This document shows positions 15,629-23,208 of a stretch of DNA of 64,000 nt, one piece after another. Both the position numbers and the translations under genes were made by a program. This stretch comes from Isoptericola croceus (GTDB lineage: Bacteria > Actinomycetota > Actinomycetes > Actinomycetales > Cellulomonadaceae), in NCBI RefSeq assembly GCF_029382255.1, contig NZ_JARLLG010000001.1, positions 1-64,000 on the forward strand, in the 5' to 3' direction. Every line of letters begins with the position of its first letter. The stretch's first letter is position 1. The notes under the pieces were generated by a model. It ran no database searches, was not told where the DNA came from, and saw only the letters and a program-made list of their open reading frames with translations.

Positions 15629-18600
15629 ATGGTGCATTTTAGACGTTCACGACTCGTCGTGGCACTGGCAGCGGCGTTCGCCCTGACGGTGCCGATGGCG
15701 GCCACCGCCCACGACGGCGTCGACCACGGCTCCGAGGAGGGGGCCGAGGCGGCGCTCGACTGGTCCAACTACGAGAAGATCCTGCTCACCAAGGACGTGG
15801 GGGAGCCCATCGGGCTCTCGGTCATGCCGGACGGCAGCGTGCTCCACAGCGCGCGCACCGGCGAGATCCGGCACACCGATCCGTCGACCGGCGTCACACG
15901 CGTGACGAACACGATCGACGTGTACGCCAACTCCGAGGACGGGATGCAGACGGTCGCGCTCGCTCCGGACTTCGAGGAGACCGGCTGGGTGTACCTCTTC
16001 TACGCCCCGCGGGTGATGGAGGGCGACGCCTACCCGACCACGACGCCCACCGGCTCCGCGCCCAACCAGCTCCCCGCCGGCGAGGACGAGTCCTACTGGG
16101 ACCGGTGGCTCGGCTACAACCAGCTCACGCGGGTGCAGTGGGACGATGCCGCCGGCGCGCTCGACATGGCCACCGAGCAGGTGATCCTCCAGGTCGAGGT
16201 GCAGCGCGGGCAGTGCTGTCACGTGGGCGGGGACATCGACTTCGACGGCGACGGCAACGTCTACGTCTCCACCGGGGACAACACCCCGGCCGGCACGCCC
16301 GGTGCCAACGGCTACGCGCCGAACAACAACGCGCCGCGCATGAACCCCGGCTTCGACGCCCGGCGCGGAGCCGGCAGCACGAACGACCTGCGCGGTGCGA
16401 TCCTGCGCATCCAGGTCGAGGAGGACGGCAGCTACACCATCCCCGAGGGCAACCTCTTCGAGCCGGGGACGGACGCGACGCGGCCCGAGATCTTCGCGAT
16501 GGGCCTGCGCAACCCCTTCCGCATGAATGTCGACGACGTCACCGGCGCGGTGAGCTGGGGCGAGTACGGTCCCGACGCGGGGACCGCCAACCCCGACCGC
16601 GGGCCGATGGGCTACGTGGAGTGGCAGAGCACCACGGTGCCGCTCAACGGCGGCTGGCCGTACTGCCACGGACCGAACACCAACTACAACGACTGGGACT
16701 TCGCGACCTCCACGCCCGGTGACTGGTTCGACTGCGACGCCGGTGCGGTGAACACCTCGACGTGGAACACCGGCCTCGAGGTCCTGCCGCCCGCCACCGC
16801 GCCGCAGGTCTACTACGGGGACAACCCCGGCGACCAGCCGTTCGACGAGTTCGTCGAGTTCGAGGCCCGGGGCGGCCAGGGACCGATGGGCGGGCCGACC
16901 TTCCACTTCGACCCGGAGGGCCCCAGCACCCAGTGGCCCGAGTACTGGGACGGCAAGGCGTTCTTCTACGAGTTCTCCCAGGACTACCTCGCCGCGCTGA
17001 CCATCCCGGACCCGGACGGACCCGTGACGCACGTCGAGCACGTGCTGCCGAACGCCGCGCTGATCAACAACGTCCAGGAGACCACCTCCGGGCCGATCGA
17101 CATGGAGTTCGGCCCCGACGGATCGATGTACCTGCTCGACTACGGCAAGGGCTTCTTCCGGCAGAACCCGGAGGCGGGCCTGTACCGCATCGACTACGCC
17201 GAGGGGAACAAGACCCCGACCGCCCGGATCTCCGTCGACCAGGACTCCTCCTCCGAGGCGCCCCTGACCGTGACGCTCGACGGGTCCGGCTCGACCGACC
17301 CCGAGGGCGAGGAGCTCACCTACGAGTGGGACCTGGACGGTGACGGCACGTTCGACGAGACCGGGGTCCAGGTCACCACGACCTACACCGAGCTCGGCCA
17401 GTACACGGTCCGGCTGCGCGTCACCGACCCCGGTGGGCGGTTCGGCCTCACGTCGCGGGCGATCACCGTCGGCAACATGGCGCCGACGCTCACCGCGGAG
17501 GCGCCGGCCGACGGCGGGTTCTTCGCGTGGGGCGACGCCGTGCCGTACACGTTCAGCACCACCGACCCCGAGGACGGCGACGAGACGGTGTGCTCGAACC
17601 TGTCCTGGACCTTCGGCCTCGGGCACGACACGCACGCCCACCCCGAGGTGCTCGGCAGCGGGTGCTCCGGCGCCTGGAGCACGCCGGTGGACGCTCCGGA
17701 GCACGGTGAGACCGAGAAGCTCTTCGGCGTCGTCGTCGCGACCTACACCGACCAGGGCAACGGGGACATCCCCCCGGCGCAGGCCGAGGTCTCCCTCGTC
17801 CTCAACACGTTCGCCCAGGAGGCGCAGCACGCCGACACGCTGCAGGGCGTCGAGGTCGTCCAGGACCCGACGGCGGGCGGCCTGTCCAAGGTCACCTCGT
17901 TCGACCCCGGTGACCACCTGGCCTGGGACCCGGTGAACTTCACCGGGATCGACGGCCTCGAGGTGCGCGGCGCGGGCACCGGCACCATTGCGCTGCGCTG
18001 GGGCGCGGCCGACGCCGAGCCGTTCGCCACGGCGGACCTGGACTCGGCGGGCTGGTCCACGGTGACCGCGGACGTGACCGCGTTCCCCGAGGGCACCGGC
18101 GAGCTGTTCGTGACCTCCACCGGGGGCGTCGAGCTCGACACGCTGATCTTCGGCGGCCCGGGCGTCACCGACGTCACCCCGCCGGAGGTCACGGCCACGC
18201 TCGACCCGGCCGAGCCGACGGGTGAGAACGGCTGGTACACCGGACCGGTCACGCTGCGGCTCGCGGCGACGGACGACGGCCAGGTCGGCGACGGCGAGGT
18301 CTCGTACGACGACGGCGAGACCTGGCAGAGCGTGCGGCACCCGTGGACGGGGGAGCTTGAGCCGGTCACTCTCGACGAGGACGGCGTGCACGAGGTGCTC
18401 TACCGTGCGACCGACACCGGGGGCAACGTCTCCGAGGTCGGGACGGTGACCGTGTCGATCGACGCCACGGCGCCCGAGGTCGCGGTGGTCGGCGTCGAGG
18501 ACGGCGACGAGATCGGTTCGTCGCAGACACTCGAGATCGACGTCGAGGTGACCGACGCGACGTCCGGCGTGGCGTCGTCGAGCCTCACGCTCGACGGTGA

Positions 18601-18946
18601 CCCGGTCGAGGCCGGCGAGCTCGCCCTCTGGTCGCTCGAGCTCGGCGAGCACGAGCTCGTCGCGACCGCCACGGACGAGGCCGGGCACACGACCGAGGTG
18701 ACCGTGGCGTTCACGGTGACCACCTCGTTCGCCGACCTTGCCGCCCACGTCCAGCGGCTCTCCGACGAGGGCTCCCTGAGCAGTCCCGAGGCGGCACGGC
18801 TCGACTCCGCGCTCGACCGGGCGGAGCGGCACGCCGACGCGGGTCGCACCGCCCAGGCGGTCCGCGCGCTCGAGCGGTTCACCGACACCACCGACGAGGA
18901 GGTGCTGGTCCGCGACGCCGAGGCACTCATCGCCCAGCTCGGCTGA
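15629..18946 (+). CDS. Secreted PQQ-dependent-type sugar dehydrogenase with PKD, CBM-like and FIMAH domains
   Basis: A 1105-residue exported protein. After a signal peptide (about 1-28, ending ATAHD) comes a glucose/sorbosone dehydrogenase beta-propeller (about 45-520; GLSVMPDGSVL, GMQTVALAPDFEETG, GGDIDFDGDGNVYVSTGD, GLRNPFRMNVD, DMEFGPDGSMYLLDYG). Then follow a PKD domain (about 525-615, TLDGSGSTDPEGEELTYEWD), a CBM6-like module (about 730-845, FTGIDGLEVRGAGTGTIALR), two immunoglobulin-like modules with TPPEVTATLDPAEP and ATAPEVAVVG starts, and a C-terminal FIMAH domain. It probably oxidises sugars outside the cell while held to polysaccharide; the electron acceptor is unknown. A good AGGAAAGGGAAG precedes ATG 15629. 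It shares a regulator region with the ROK gene. Confidence 0.85.
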   Translation: MVHFRRSRLVVALAAAFALTVPMAATAHDGVDHGSEEGAEAALDWSNYEKILLTKDVGEPIGLSVMPDGSVLHSARTGEIRHTDPSTGVTRVTNTIDVYANSEDGMQTVALAPDFEETGWVYLFYAPRVMEGDAYPTTTPTGSAPNQLPAGEDESYWDRWLGYNQLTRVQWDDAAGALDMATEQVILQVEVQRGQCCHVGGDIDFDGDGNVYVSTGDNTPAGTPGANGYAPNNNAPRMNPGFDARRGAGSTNDLRGAILRIQVEEDGSYTIPEGNLFEPGTDATRPEIFAMGLRNPFRMNVDDVTGAVSWGEYGPDAGTANPDRGPMGYVEWQSTTVPLNGGWPYCHGPNTNYNDWDFATSTPGDWFDCDAGAVNTSTWNTGLEVLPPATAPQVYYGDNPGDQPFDEFVEFEARGGQGPMGGPTFHFDPEGPSTQWPEYWDGKAFFYEFSQDYLAALTIPDPDGPVTHVEHVLPNAALINNVQETTSGPIDMEFGPDGSMYLLDYGKGFFRQNPEAGLYRIDYAEGNKTPTARISVDQDSSSEAPLTVTLDGSGSTDPEGEELTYEWDLDGDGTFDETGVQVTTTYTELGQYTVRLRVTDPGGRFGLTSRAITVGNMAPTLTAEAPADGGFFAWGDAVPYTFSTTDPEDGDETVCSNLSWTFGLGHDTHAHPEVLGSGCSGAWSTPVDAPEHGETEKLFGVVVATYTDQGNGDIPPAQAEVSLVLNTFAQEAQHADTLQGVEVVQDPTAGGLSKVTSFDPGDHLAWDPVNFTGIDGLEVRGAGTGTIALRWGAADAEPFATADLDSAGWSTVTADVTAFPEGTGELFVTSTGGVELDTLIFGGPGVTDVTPPEVTATLDPAEPTGENGWYTGPVTLRLAATDDGQVGDGEVSYDDGETWQSVRHPWTGELEPVTLDEDGVHEVLYRATDTGGNVSEVGTVTVSIDATAPEVAVVGVEDGDEIGSSQTLEIDVEVTDATSGVASSSLTLDGDPVEAGELALWSLELGEHELVATATDEAGHTTEVTVAFTVTTSFADLAAHVQRLSDEGSLSSPEAARLDSALDRAERHADAGRTAQAVRALERFTDTTDEEVLVRDAEALIAQLG

Positions 18947-18950
18947 TCCA

Positions 18951-18981
18951 CCTGGTGGGGCGCGTCCCGCGCCCCACCAGG
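18951..18981 (+). terminator. Hairpin after the secreted dehydrogenase gene
   Basis: Perfect 14-bp arms (18951-18964 and 18968-18981) with a 3-base loop, starting five bases after the stop codon; no T-run follows. Confidence 0.65.
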
Positions 18982-18999
18982 ACGCCACGCGTGGCGTCC
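18980..18999. repeat. Perfect 20-bp palindrome
   Basis: Positions 18980-18999 are self-complementary with centre CG, directly abutting the previous hairpin. It could be an operator for the next gene or a second, alternative terminator stem. Confidence 0.5.
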
Positions 19000-19045
19000 G
19001 TCAGACCCTGCGACACAGAGGTCGCAGTCGACCCAGGAGGTTCCT

Positions 19046-19984
19046 GTGAAGCGCAAGACCATGATTCGCCGTCTCGCAGCGGGTGCGGCCACCGCCGCCC
19101 TGCTGGCCACGGGTGCCGCGACCGCCACGTCGGCGACCGCCGCGCCGAGCGACAAGGCGAGCGACAAGGCGAGCTCCGCCGCGCAGTGCGCGGGGCGGGG
19201 TGTCCCGGCCAGCAAGATCTCGATCCAGCTCTACTCCTACTGGGGATGGCAGAACCAGATCGGTGTCGAGAGTCTGCTCGAGGAGGTCGCCGACATCGGC
19301 TACAAGAACGTCGAGCCGTTCGGTGCCTCCTACGGCAGCTACTCGGCCTCGGAGTACCGCGACCTGCTGAAGTCGTACAAGCTGAAGAGCCCCACGGCGC
19401 ACGGCAGCACCGACGAGGCGACCTTCGACCAGACCCTGGCCGACGCCAAGGACCGCGGGCAGAAGTACGTGGGCTCGGGCGGCTTCGCCGCGCCGGGCAT
19501 CGGCAGCTACGAGGACGTGCTGGCCACGGCCGAGACGATGAACCGGCTCGGCGAGCGCTCCGTGGAGAACGGCACCGGCAAGCTCTTCGGCCACAACCAC
19601 CAGTCGGAGTTCACCACCACCTACACCGACCCGACCACGGGCGAGACGAAGAGCGCGTGGGAGATCCTCGTCGAGAACACCGACCCGCGGTACGTCACGT
19701 TCCAGCTCGACGTGTTCTGGGCCGCCGACGCCGGCGTGGACGTCGTCGAGCTGCTCGAGGCACACGGCGACCGCATCGAGCTGCTGCACATCAAGGACGG
19801 CGACCTCAACGGCGACGCCCGGGGCATCCCCGGCAACGTCGGCCAGGGCGACATCGAGTGGGAGCCGATCCTGCAGGCCGCTCACGGCAGCGTGAAGTAC
19901 TACGTGGTCGAGCGGGACGGCGCACCCGCGAACGCCGACTTCGCCCAGGAGAGCTTCGACTTCCTTTCCTGCGTCACGTACTGA
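19046..19984 (+). CDS. Secreted sugar phosphate isomerase/epimerase-like protein
   Basis: A 312-residue TIM-barrel protein of the xylose-isomerase-like family with an export signal (about residues 1-33, twin Arg in MIRRLAAGAATAAL, cleavage after TSATAA). The barrel reads ISIQLYSYWGWQNQ, EEVADIGYKNVEPFG, LFGHNHQSEF, FQLDVFWAADAG, IELLHIKDGDL and WEPILQAA. Exported members usually work on sugars or 3-keto-glucosides rather than phosphates. It lies 99 bp after the secreted dehydrogenase and may process its oxidised (keto) products; a combined oxidation-lyase or oxidation-epimerisation route is inference. GTG 19046 follows AGGAGG by five bases. Confidence 0.85.
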   Translation: MKRKTMIRRLAAGAATAALLATGAATATSATAAPSDKASDKASSAAQCAGRGVPASKISIQLYSYWGWQNQIGVESLLEEVADIGYKNVEPFGASYGSYSASEYRDLLKSYKLKSPTAHGSTDEATFDQTLADAKDRGQKYVGSGGFAAPGIGSYEDVLATAETMNRLGERSVENGTGKLFGHNHQSEFTTTYTDPTTGETKSAWEILVENTDPRYVTFQLDVFWAADAGVDVVELLEAHGDRIELLHIKDGDLNGDARGIPGNVGQGDIEWEPILQAAHGSVKYYVVERDGAPANADFAQESFDFLSCVTY

Positions 19985-20000
19985 CCTCGTCCGCGACACA

Positions 20001-20058
20001 GCAGGGAGCAGGAGGCCCCGCCCGGTCCCAGGACCGGGCGGGGCCTCCTGCTCCCTGC
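20001..20058 (+). terminator. Perfect 28-bp-arm terminator hairpin
   Basis: Positions 20001-20028 are the exact reverse complement of 20031-20058, with only CA between them. It starts 16 bp after the isomerase-like gene. No T-run. One of several very long perfect hairpins in the window. Confidence 0.75.
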
Positions 20059-20201
20059 CCGGCTCGGCGGCCGGACCGGCGGAATACGTCGGACGGCGTC
20101 CAGGTTCGACCGGTTGACACCAGCAGCCCGACCTGAGGACCACCCACATCCATCCCCTGCAGCAGCGCATCACCCTGCCACCCCGACGCGAGGAGTCGCC
20201 C

Positions 20202-20660
20202 ATGCCCAGATCCAGCCTGCAGGACCTCGCGACGCTCCCGTCGGCCCAGCTCCTGACGAGCGACGGTTCGGGGCCGGGTGCCGCGGCCTGGGTCGTGGCC
20301 CTGGGGAGGGAGCTCTACGTGCGGACCGCGCCGGGGGCGGACGTGCCGCGTCTTGGCGGTGGTCGCGCCCGCGTCCGGGTGTCCGGCGTCGAGCACCCCG
20401 TGACGCTCGCCGAGGTCGCACCCGAGGTGCACGACCTGCTCGACGACGCCTATCGGACCAAGTACGGGCGCTGCGCCCCGGACAAGCTGTCCGCCGTCGT
20501 CTCCGACGTCGCGGCGGCCACGACTCTCCGCCTCAGCCCGCGGCGTCCGTCGCTGTGGGAGCGCACGGTGCCGCTGCTCGACGCCGTGACGGCGTGGGGG
20601 CGAGACCGCCCGCGGCGGAGAGGCGCCCCGGCGGCTGAGGCGCGCTGCGTCGCCTGCTGA
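20202..20660 (+). CDS. DUF2255-family protein
   Basis: A 152-residue protein with the DUF2255 pattern: WVVALGRELYVRTA in the first strand pair, RVRVSGVEHPVTL, then DDAYRTKYGRCAPDKL and TLRLSPRRP. The fold resembles pyridoxamine-oxidase-like split barrels, and the function is not established; no cofactor residues can be assigned with confidence. ATG 20202 follows GAGGAG. It is a single gene between the long terminator and a convergent HTH_42 protein. The C-terminal tail rich in Arg and Ala is not part of the domain. Confidence 0.75.
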   Translation: MPRSSLQDLATLPSAQLLTSDGSGPGAAAWVVALGRELYVRTAPGADVPRLGGGRARVRVSGVEHPVTLAEVAPEVHDLLDDAYRTKYGRCAPDKLSAVVSDVAAATTLRLSPRRPSLWERTVPLLDAVTAWGRDRPRRRGAPAAEARCVAC

Positions 20661-20690
20661 CCCCAGCCGTTCATGCCCCGCCGCACGCGG

Positions 20691-21854
20691 TCAGCCGGCG
20701 AGACGGCGGACGTCACCCTCCGGCAGTCGGGCCCACCAGTGGCGGTAGCGGCCGTAGACCACCGGCTCCCGGTCGGCGAGGAACGCGCGCAGCGCCGCGG
20801 CCTCCGCCTCCAGCGCCGTCCAGGCCGCCCGGGAGAGCGGTTCGAACGCCGCCGCCTCGACCCCGTCCTCGGTGACGCGCCAGACGCCCACCACCCGTCC
20901 GTCCACGAGCATGGTGGGCAGCGTGTCCCCGTTGCGACGGATCACGTGCGGCCGGTGCTCGTCGGGCAGGACGCGGCGCCGGTCCCGGTGGGCGAGCACG
21001 ATGCTGTCCCACATGCCGAGCAGGCGCGGCGGCGCAGGGGTCCCGGCATCCGGCCGGGGGGCGTCCGGCAGGTCCAGCAGCTCGGTGCCGTCAGGTCCCT
21101 CGACGCCGACGAGCTCCTCGCGCAGTGCCGCGACGGCGGGGCCCGTGAAGCGCCGCCGCAGCATCGTGAACTGCGCGAAGTCCGCCTCTGACGCAGGACC
21201 GAAGGCCGCGAGGTAGCGCTTCAGCAGGTGCACCGGCGCGGGATCGTCGCCCGCTGGGGCGTGGTTCGCCGCCGTGGGCGCCCCCGCGAGGTAGCGCCGG
21301 GCGCGGGGCGAGTACGACCAGGGCGGGCCGGTCGGCACGTGGTGCAGCGGTGCGAGGGTGCGCAGCGCGAACCAGGCGGCCGGTGCGCGCTCCTCGTCGA
21401 GGAGGCGGGTGAGCTCCGCGACGATCTCGCCCTGGGTGCGCGGCTCGGCGGCGAACTCCAGCAGCGCGTCGCGGAGGTCGTCGGCCTCTGCGGGAGTGAG
21501 CCGGGCCGGCACGAACCGGCGGTCGCCCAGCCGCGAGCGCCGCAGCGGGTCGGTGACGGCGCGGTGGTAGGGCGCCCAGTCGTCCTGGTGCACCGCGTGC
21601 AGCGTGATGCGCATCAGGGTGGCGCGCACGACGTCCCCGGCCCGGAAGGCGACGTCCAGGTCGGCGGGGTCGAACGCCGCCACGCGGTTCCAGAGCGCGA
21701 GGTACGGCGACGCCGGTTCCTGGGCCTGGAGGGCGCCGACCTGCCGGACGGCCTCGGGCACCGCGATGTCCTCGCGGGCGAGCAGGAGCTGGCGGGCGAG
21801 TGTCGCGCGGCCGAGCGCGGTGTCCGAGAGGCGCACGGGTCGAGCATCGTGCAC
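20691..21854 (-). CDS. Winged-helix DNA-binding protein (HTH_42 / AlkZ-YcaQ-like DNA glycosylase family)
   Basis: The 387-residue protein has three consecutive winged-helix-like segments. The N-terminal LLAREDIAVPEAVRQVGALQAQEP contains the QAQ element in the position of the (Q/H)-x-(D/Q) catalytic motif of AlkZ-type glycosylases, which excise alkylated bases and unhook crosslinks. Further family features are RATLMRITLHAVHQDDW, PVHLLKRYLAAFGPAS, LGMWDSIVLAHRDRRRVLP and TMLVDGRVVGVWR. Activity is predicted only; many members in actinobacteria protect against antibiotic-induced DNA damage, but no antibiotic gene lies here. Confidence 0.8.
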   Translation of the reverse strand: MHDARPVRLSDTALGRATLARQLLLAREDIAVPEAVRQVGALQAQEPASPYLALWNRVAAFDPADLDVAFRAGDVVRATLMRITLHAVHQDDWAPYHRAVTDPLRRSRLGDRRFVPARLTPAEADDLRDALLEFAAEPRTQGEIVAELTRLLDEERAPAAWFALRTLAPLHHVPTGPPWSYSPRARRYLAGAPTAANHAPAGDDPAPVHLLKRYLAAFGPASEADFAQFTMLRRRFTGPAVAALREELVGVEGPDGTELLDLPDAPRPDAGTPAPPRLLGMWDSIVLAHRDRRRVLPDEHRPHVIRRNGDTLPTMLVDGRVVGVWRVTEDGVEAAAFEPLSRAAWTALEAEAAALRAFLADREPVVYGRYRHWWARLPEGDVRRLAG

Positions 21855-21977
21855 CGGGCCGGGCCCGGCAACGCGCGCTCGCCGTCAGAGCCGACGGCCG
21901 CGGTCCCGCAGGTGCGCGCACCCGGCTCTCGGCGCAGGATGGACAGCGCACGACGTCCGACCACGAGAAGGGGCACC

Positions 21978-22247
21978 ATGACCATCGGTGGCATCATCAC
22001 GGCGATCATCATCGGAGCGATCATCGGCGCGCTCGGCCGTCTCGTCGTGCGGGGCAAGCAGGACATCTCGATCATCGCGACGATCCTCGTCGGCATCGTG
22101 GCGGCGCTCATCGGGACGTGGATCGCGAGCCTGATCGGCGTGCAGGACACGAGCGGGATCGACTGGATCGAGCTCGCGCTGCAGATCGGGCTCGCGGCGA
22201 TCGGTGTGTCCATCGTCGCGGGGAGCTCCGGCCGCCGCGCCGGGTGA
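21978..22247 (+). CDS. GlsB/YeaQ/YmgE-family stress-response membrane protein
   Basis: An 89-residue protein with three hydrophobic helices rich in Gly, typical of transglycosylase-associated (YeaQ/GlsB) proteins: GGIITAIIIGAIIGALGRLVV, then ILVGIVAALIGTWIASLIGV, and a last helix IGLAAIGVSIVAG (first run is at residues 4-24). These are small inner-membrane proteins induced by stress, with no enzymatic role known. ATG 21978 has GAGAAGGGG ahead. It is separated from the convergent HAD gene by nothing: the two stop codons touch. Confidence 0.85.
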   Translation: MTIGGIITAIIIGAIIGALGRLVVRGKQDISIIATILVGIVAALIGTWIASLIGVQDTSGIDWIELALQIGLAAIGVSIVAGSSGRRAG

Positions 22248-23105
22248 TCAGCCCGTCACGGTGGATCCTCGTTCCTCGAGCAGCGCCGCGAGCACCTGGA
22301 CCACGCCGTGCTCGGCGTTGCCCGGTGCGGTGTAGCGGGCGTGCGCCAGGACGTCCGGGTGCGCTCCCGACATGGCGAAGGACCACTCGGCGGCGTCGAG
22401 CATCTCGATGTCGTTGAGGTAGTCGCCGAACACCATGGTCTGCGCGGGTGTGACACCGAGCTCCGTCTGCAGCCGGCGCAGGCCACGGCCCTTGTTGACG
22501 CCCGGGGGCATGACGTCGATCCAGTGCGGGCTGGAGACGACCACCTGGTGGGTGGCGCGCAGGTGCACGAGCGCCGGCAGGGTCCCGGTGGCGGAGTCGA
22601 CGTCGTCGTACACGGCGACCTTGAGCACCTCGTCGTCGACGGCCAGCAGGTCGTCGACCACGGTGAGCTCGCGGTAGTAGGTGCGGATGTGGTCGACGAA
22701 CGCGTCGTCACCGCGCTCGACGTAGGCGCCACGCTTGCCGGCCAGGACGGCGCCGCCGTCCCGGGTGGTGCTCAGCCCGCGGACGGCGCGCACGACGGCG
22801 GTGACGCCGTCTCGGTCGAGCGTCTCGGAGGACACCTCCTGGCCGCCACGGGTGACGAGCGTGCCGTTCTCGGCGATGATGACCAGCTCGTCGTGGCCGG
22901 GCGTCGACGTGGCCGGGAACGACGCCGCGATGGTCGCGTGCTGACGCCCCGAGGCGGGGACGAACGTGATGCCGGCGTCGTGCATCCGCTCGAGGAGCGG
23001 CCACAGCCCGTCGGGCACCGCGCCGTCGGGGTCGAGCAGCGTGCCGTCCATGTCGGTGACGACGAGGCGGATCTCGTCCGGGCGGGGGAGGGTGGGCGAA
23101 GACAT
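22248..23105 (-). CDS. HAD-superfamily (Cof-type) sugar phosphatase
   Basis: A 285-residue cytoplasmic phosphatase with all Cof-type HAD motifs: VVTDMDGTLLDPDG (motif I, nucleophile Asp), FVPASGRQ (motif II), NKGRGLRRL (motif III Lys) and VFGDYLNDIEML (motif IV). The cap domain lies between motifs II and III. Such enzymes remove phosphate from sugar phosphates or flavin precursors with low specificity. The start ATG 23105 is chosen because the domain begins at once; the open frame continues upstream without family features. It is divergent from the GH127 gene, whose operator lies in between, and could clean up sugar phosphates when arabinose is used. Confidence 0.9.
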   Translation of the reverse strand: MSSPTLPRPDEIRLVVTDMDGTLLDPDGAVPDGLWPLLERMHDAGITFVPASGRQHATIAASFPATSTPGHDELVIIAENGTLVTRGGQEVSSETLDRDGVTAVVRAVRGLSTTRDGGAVLAGKRGAYVERGDDAFVDHIRTYYRELTVVDDLLAVDDEVLKVAVYDDVDSATGTLPALVHLRATHQVVVSSPHWIDVMPPGVNKGRGLRRLQTELGVTPAQTMVFGDYLNDIEMLDAAEWSFAMSGAHPDVLAHARYTAPGNAEHGVVQVLAALLEERGSTVTG

Positions 23106-23152
23106 GGGGCCATGATCGGTCGAGTGGTGGGACGAGCGCACGGACGTCCACG

Positions 23153-23166
23153 TGTGAGCGTTAACA
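23153..23166 (+). promoter_or_regulatory. LacI-type operator before GH127
   Basis: TGTGAGCGTTAACA matches 11 of 14 positions of the perfect palindromic site upstream of the GH43 gene (27105-27118), suggesting one arabinose-linked repressor for both. It lies 43 bp before the GH127 start. Confidence 0.5.
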
Positions 23167-23208
23167 TCCACCACGACCCGGGACCCCGACCCTGCGCAAG
23201 GAGCCACC

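Noticed and set aside
15647-18988. Open frame of over 1100 codons on the strand opposite the secreted dehydrogenase
   Set aside because: Arg/Val-rich product with no domain pattern; a by-product of high-GC codon use. The sense frame has a signal peptide and clear domains.
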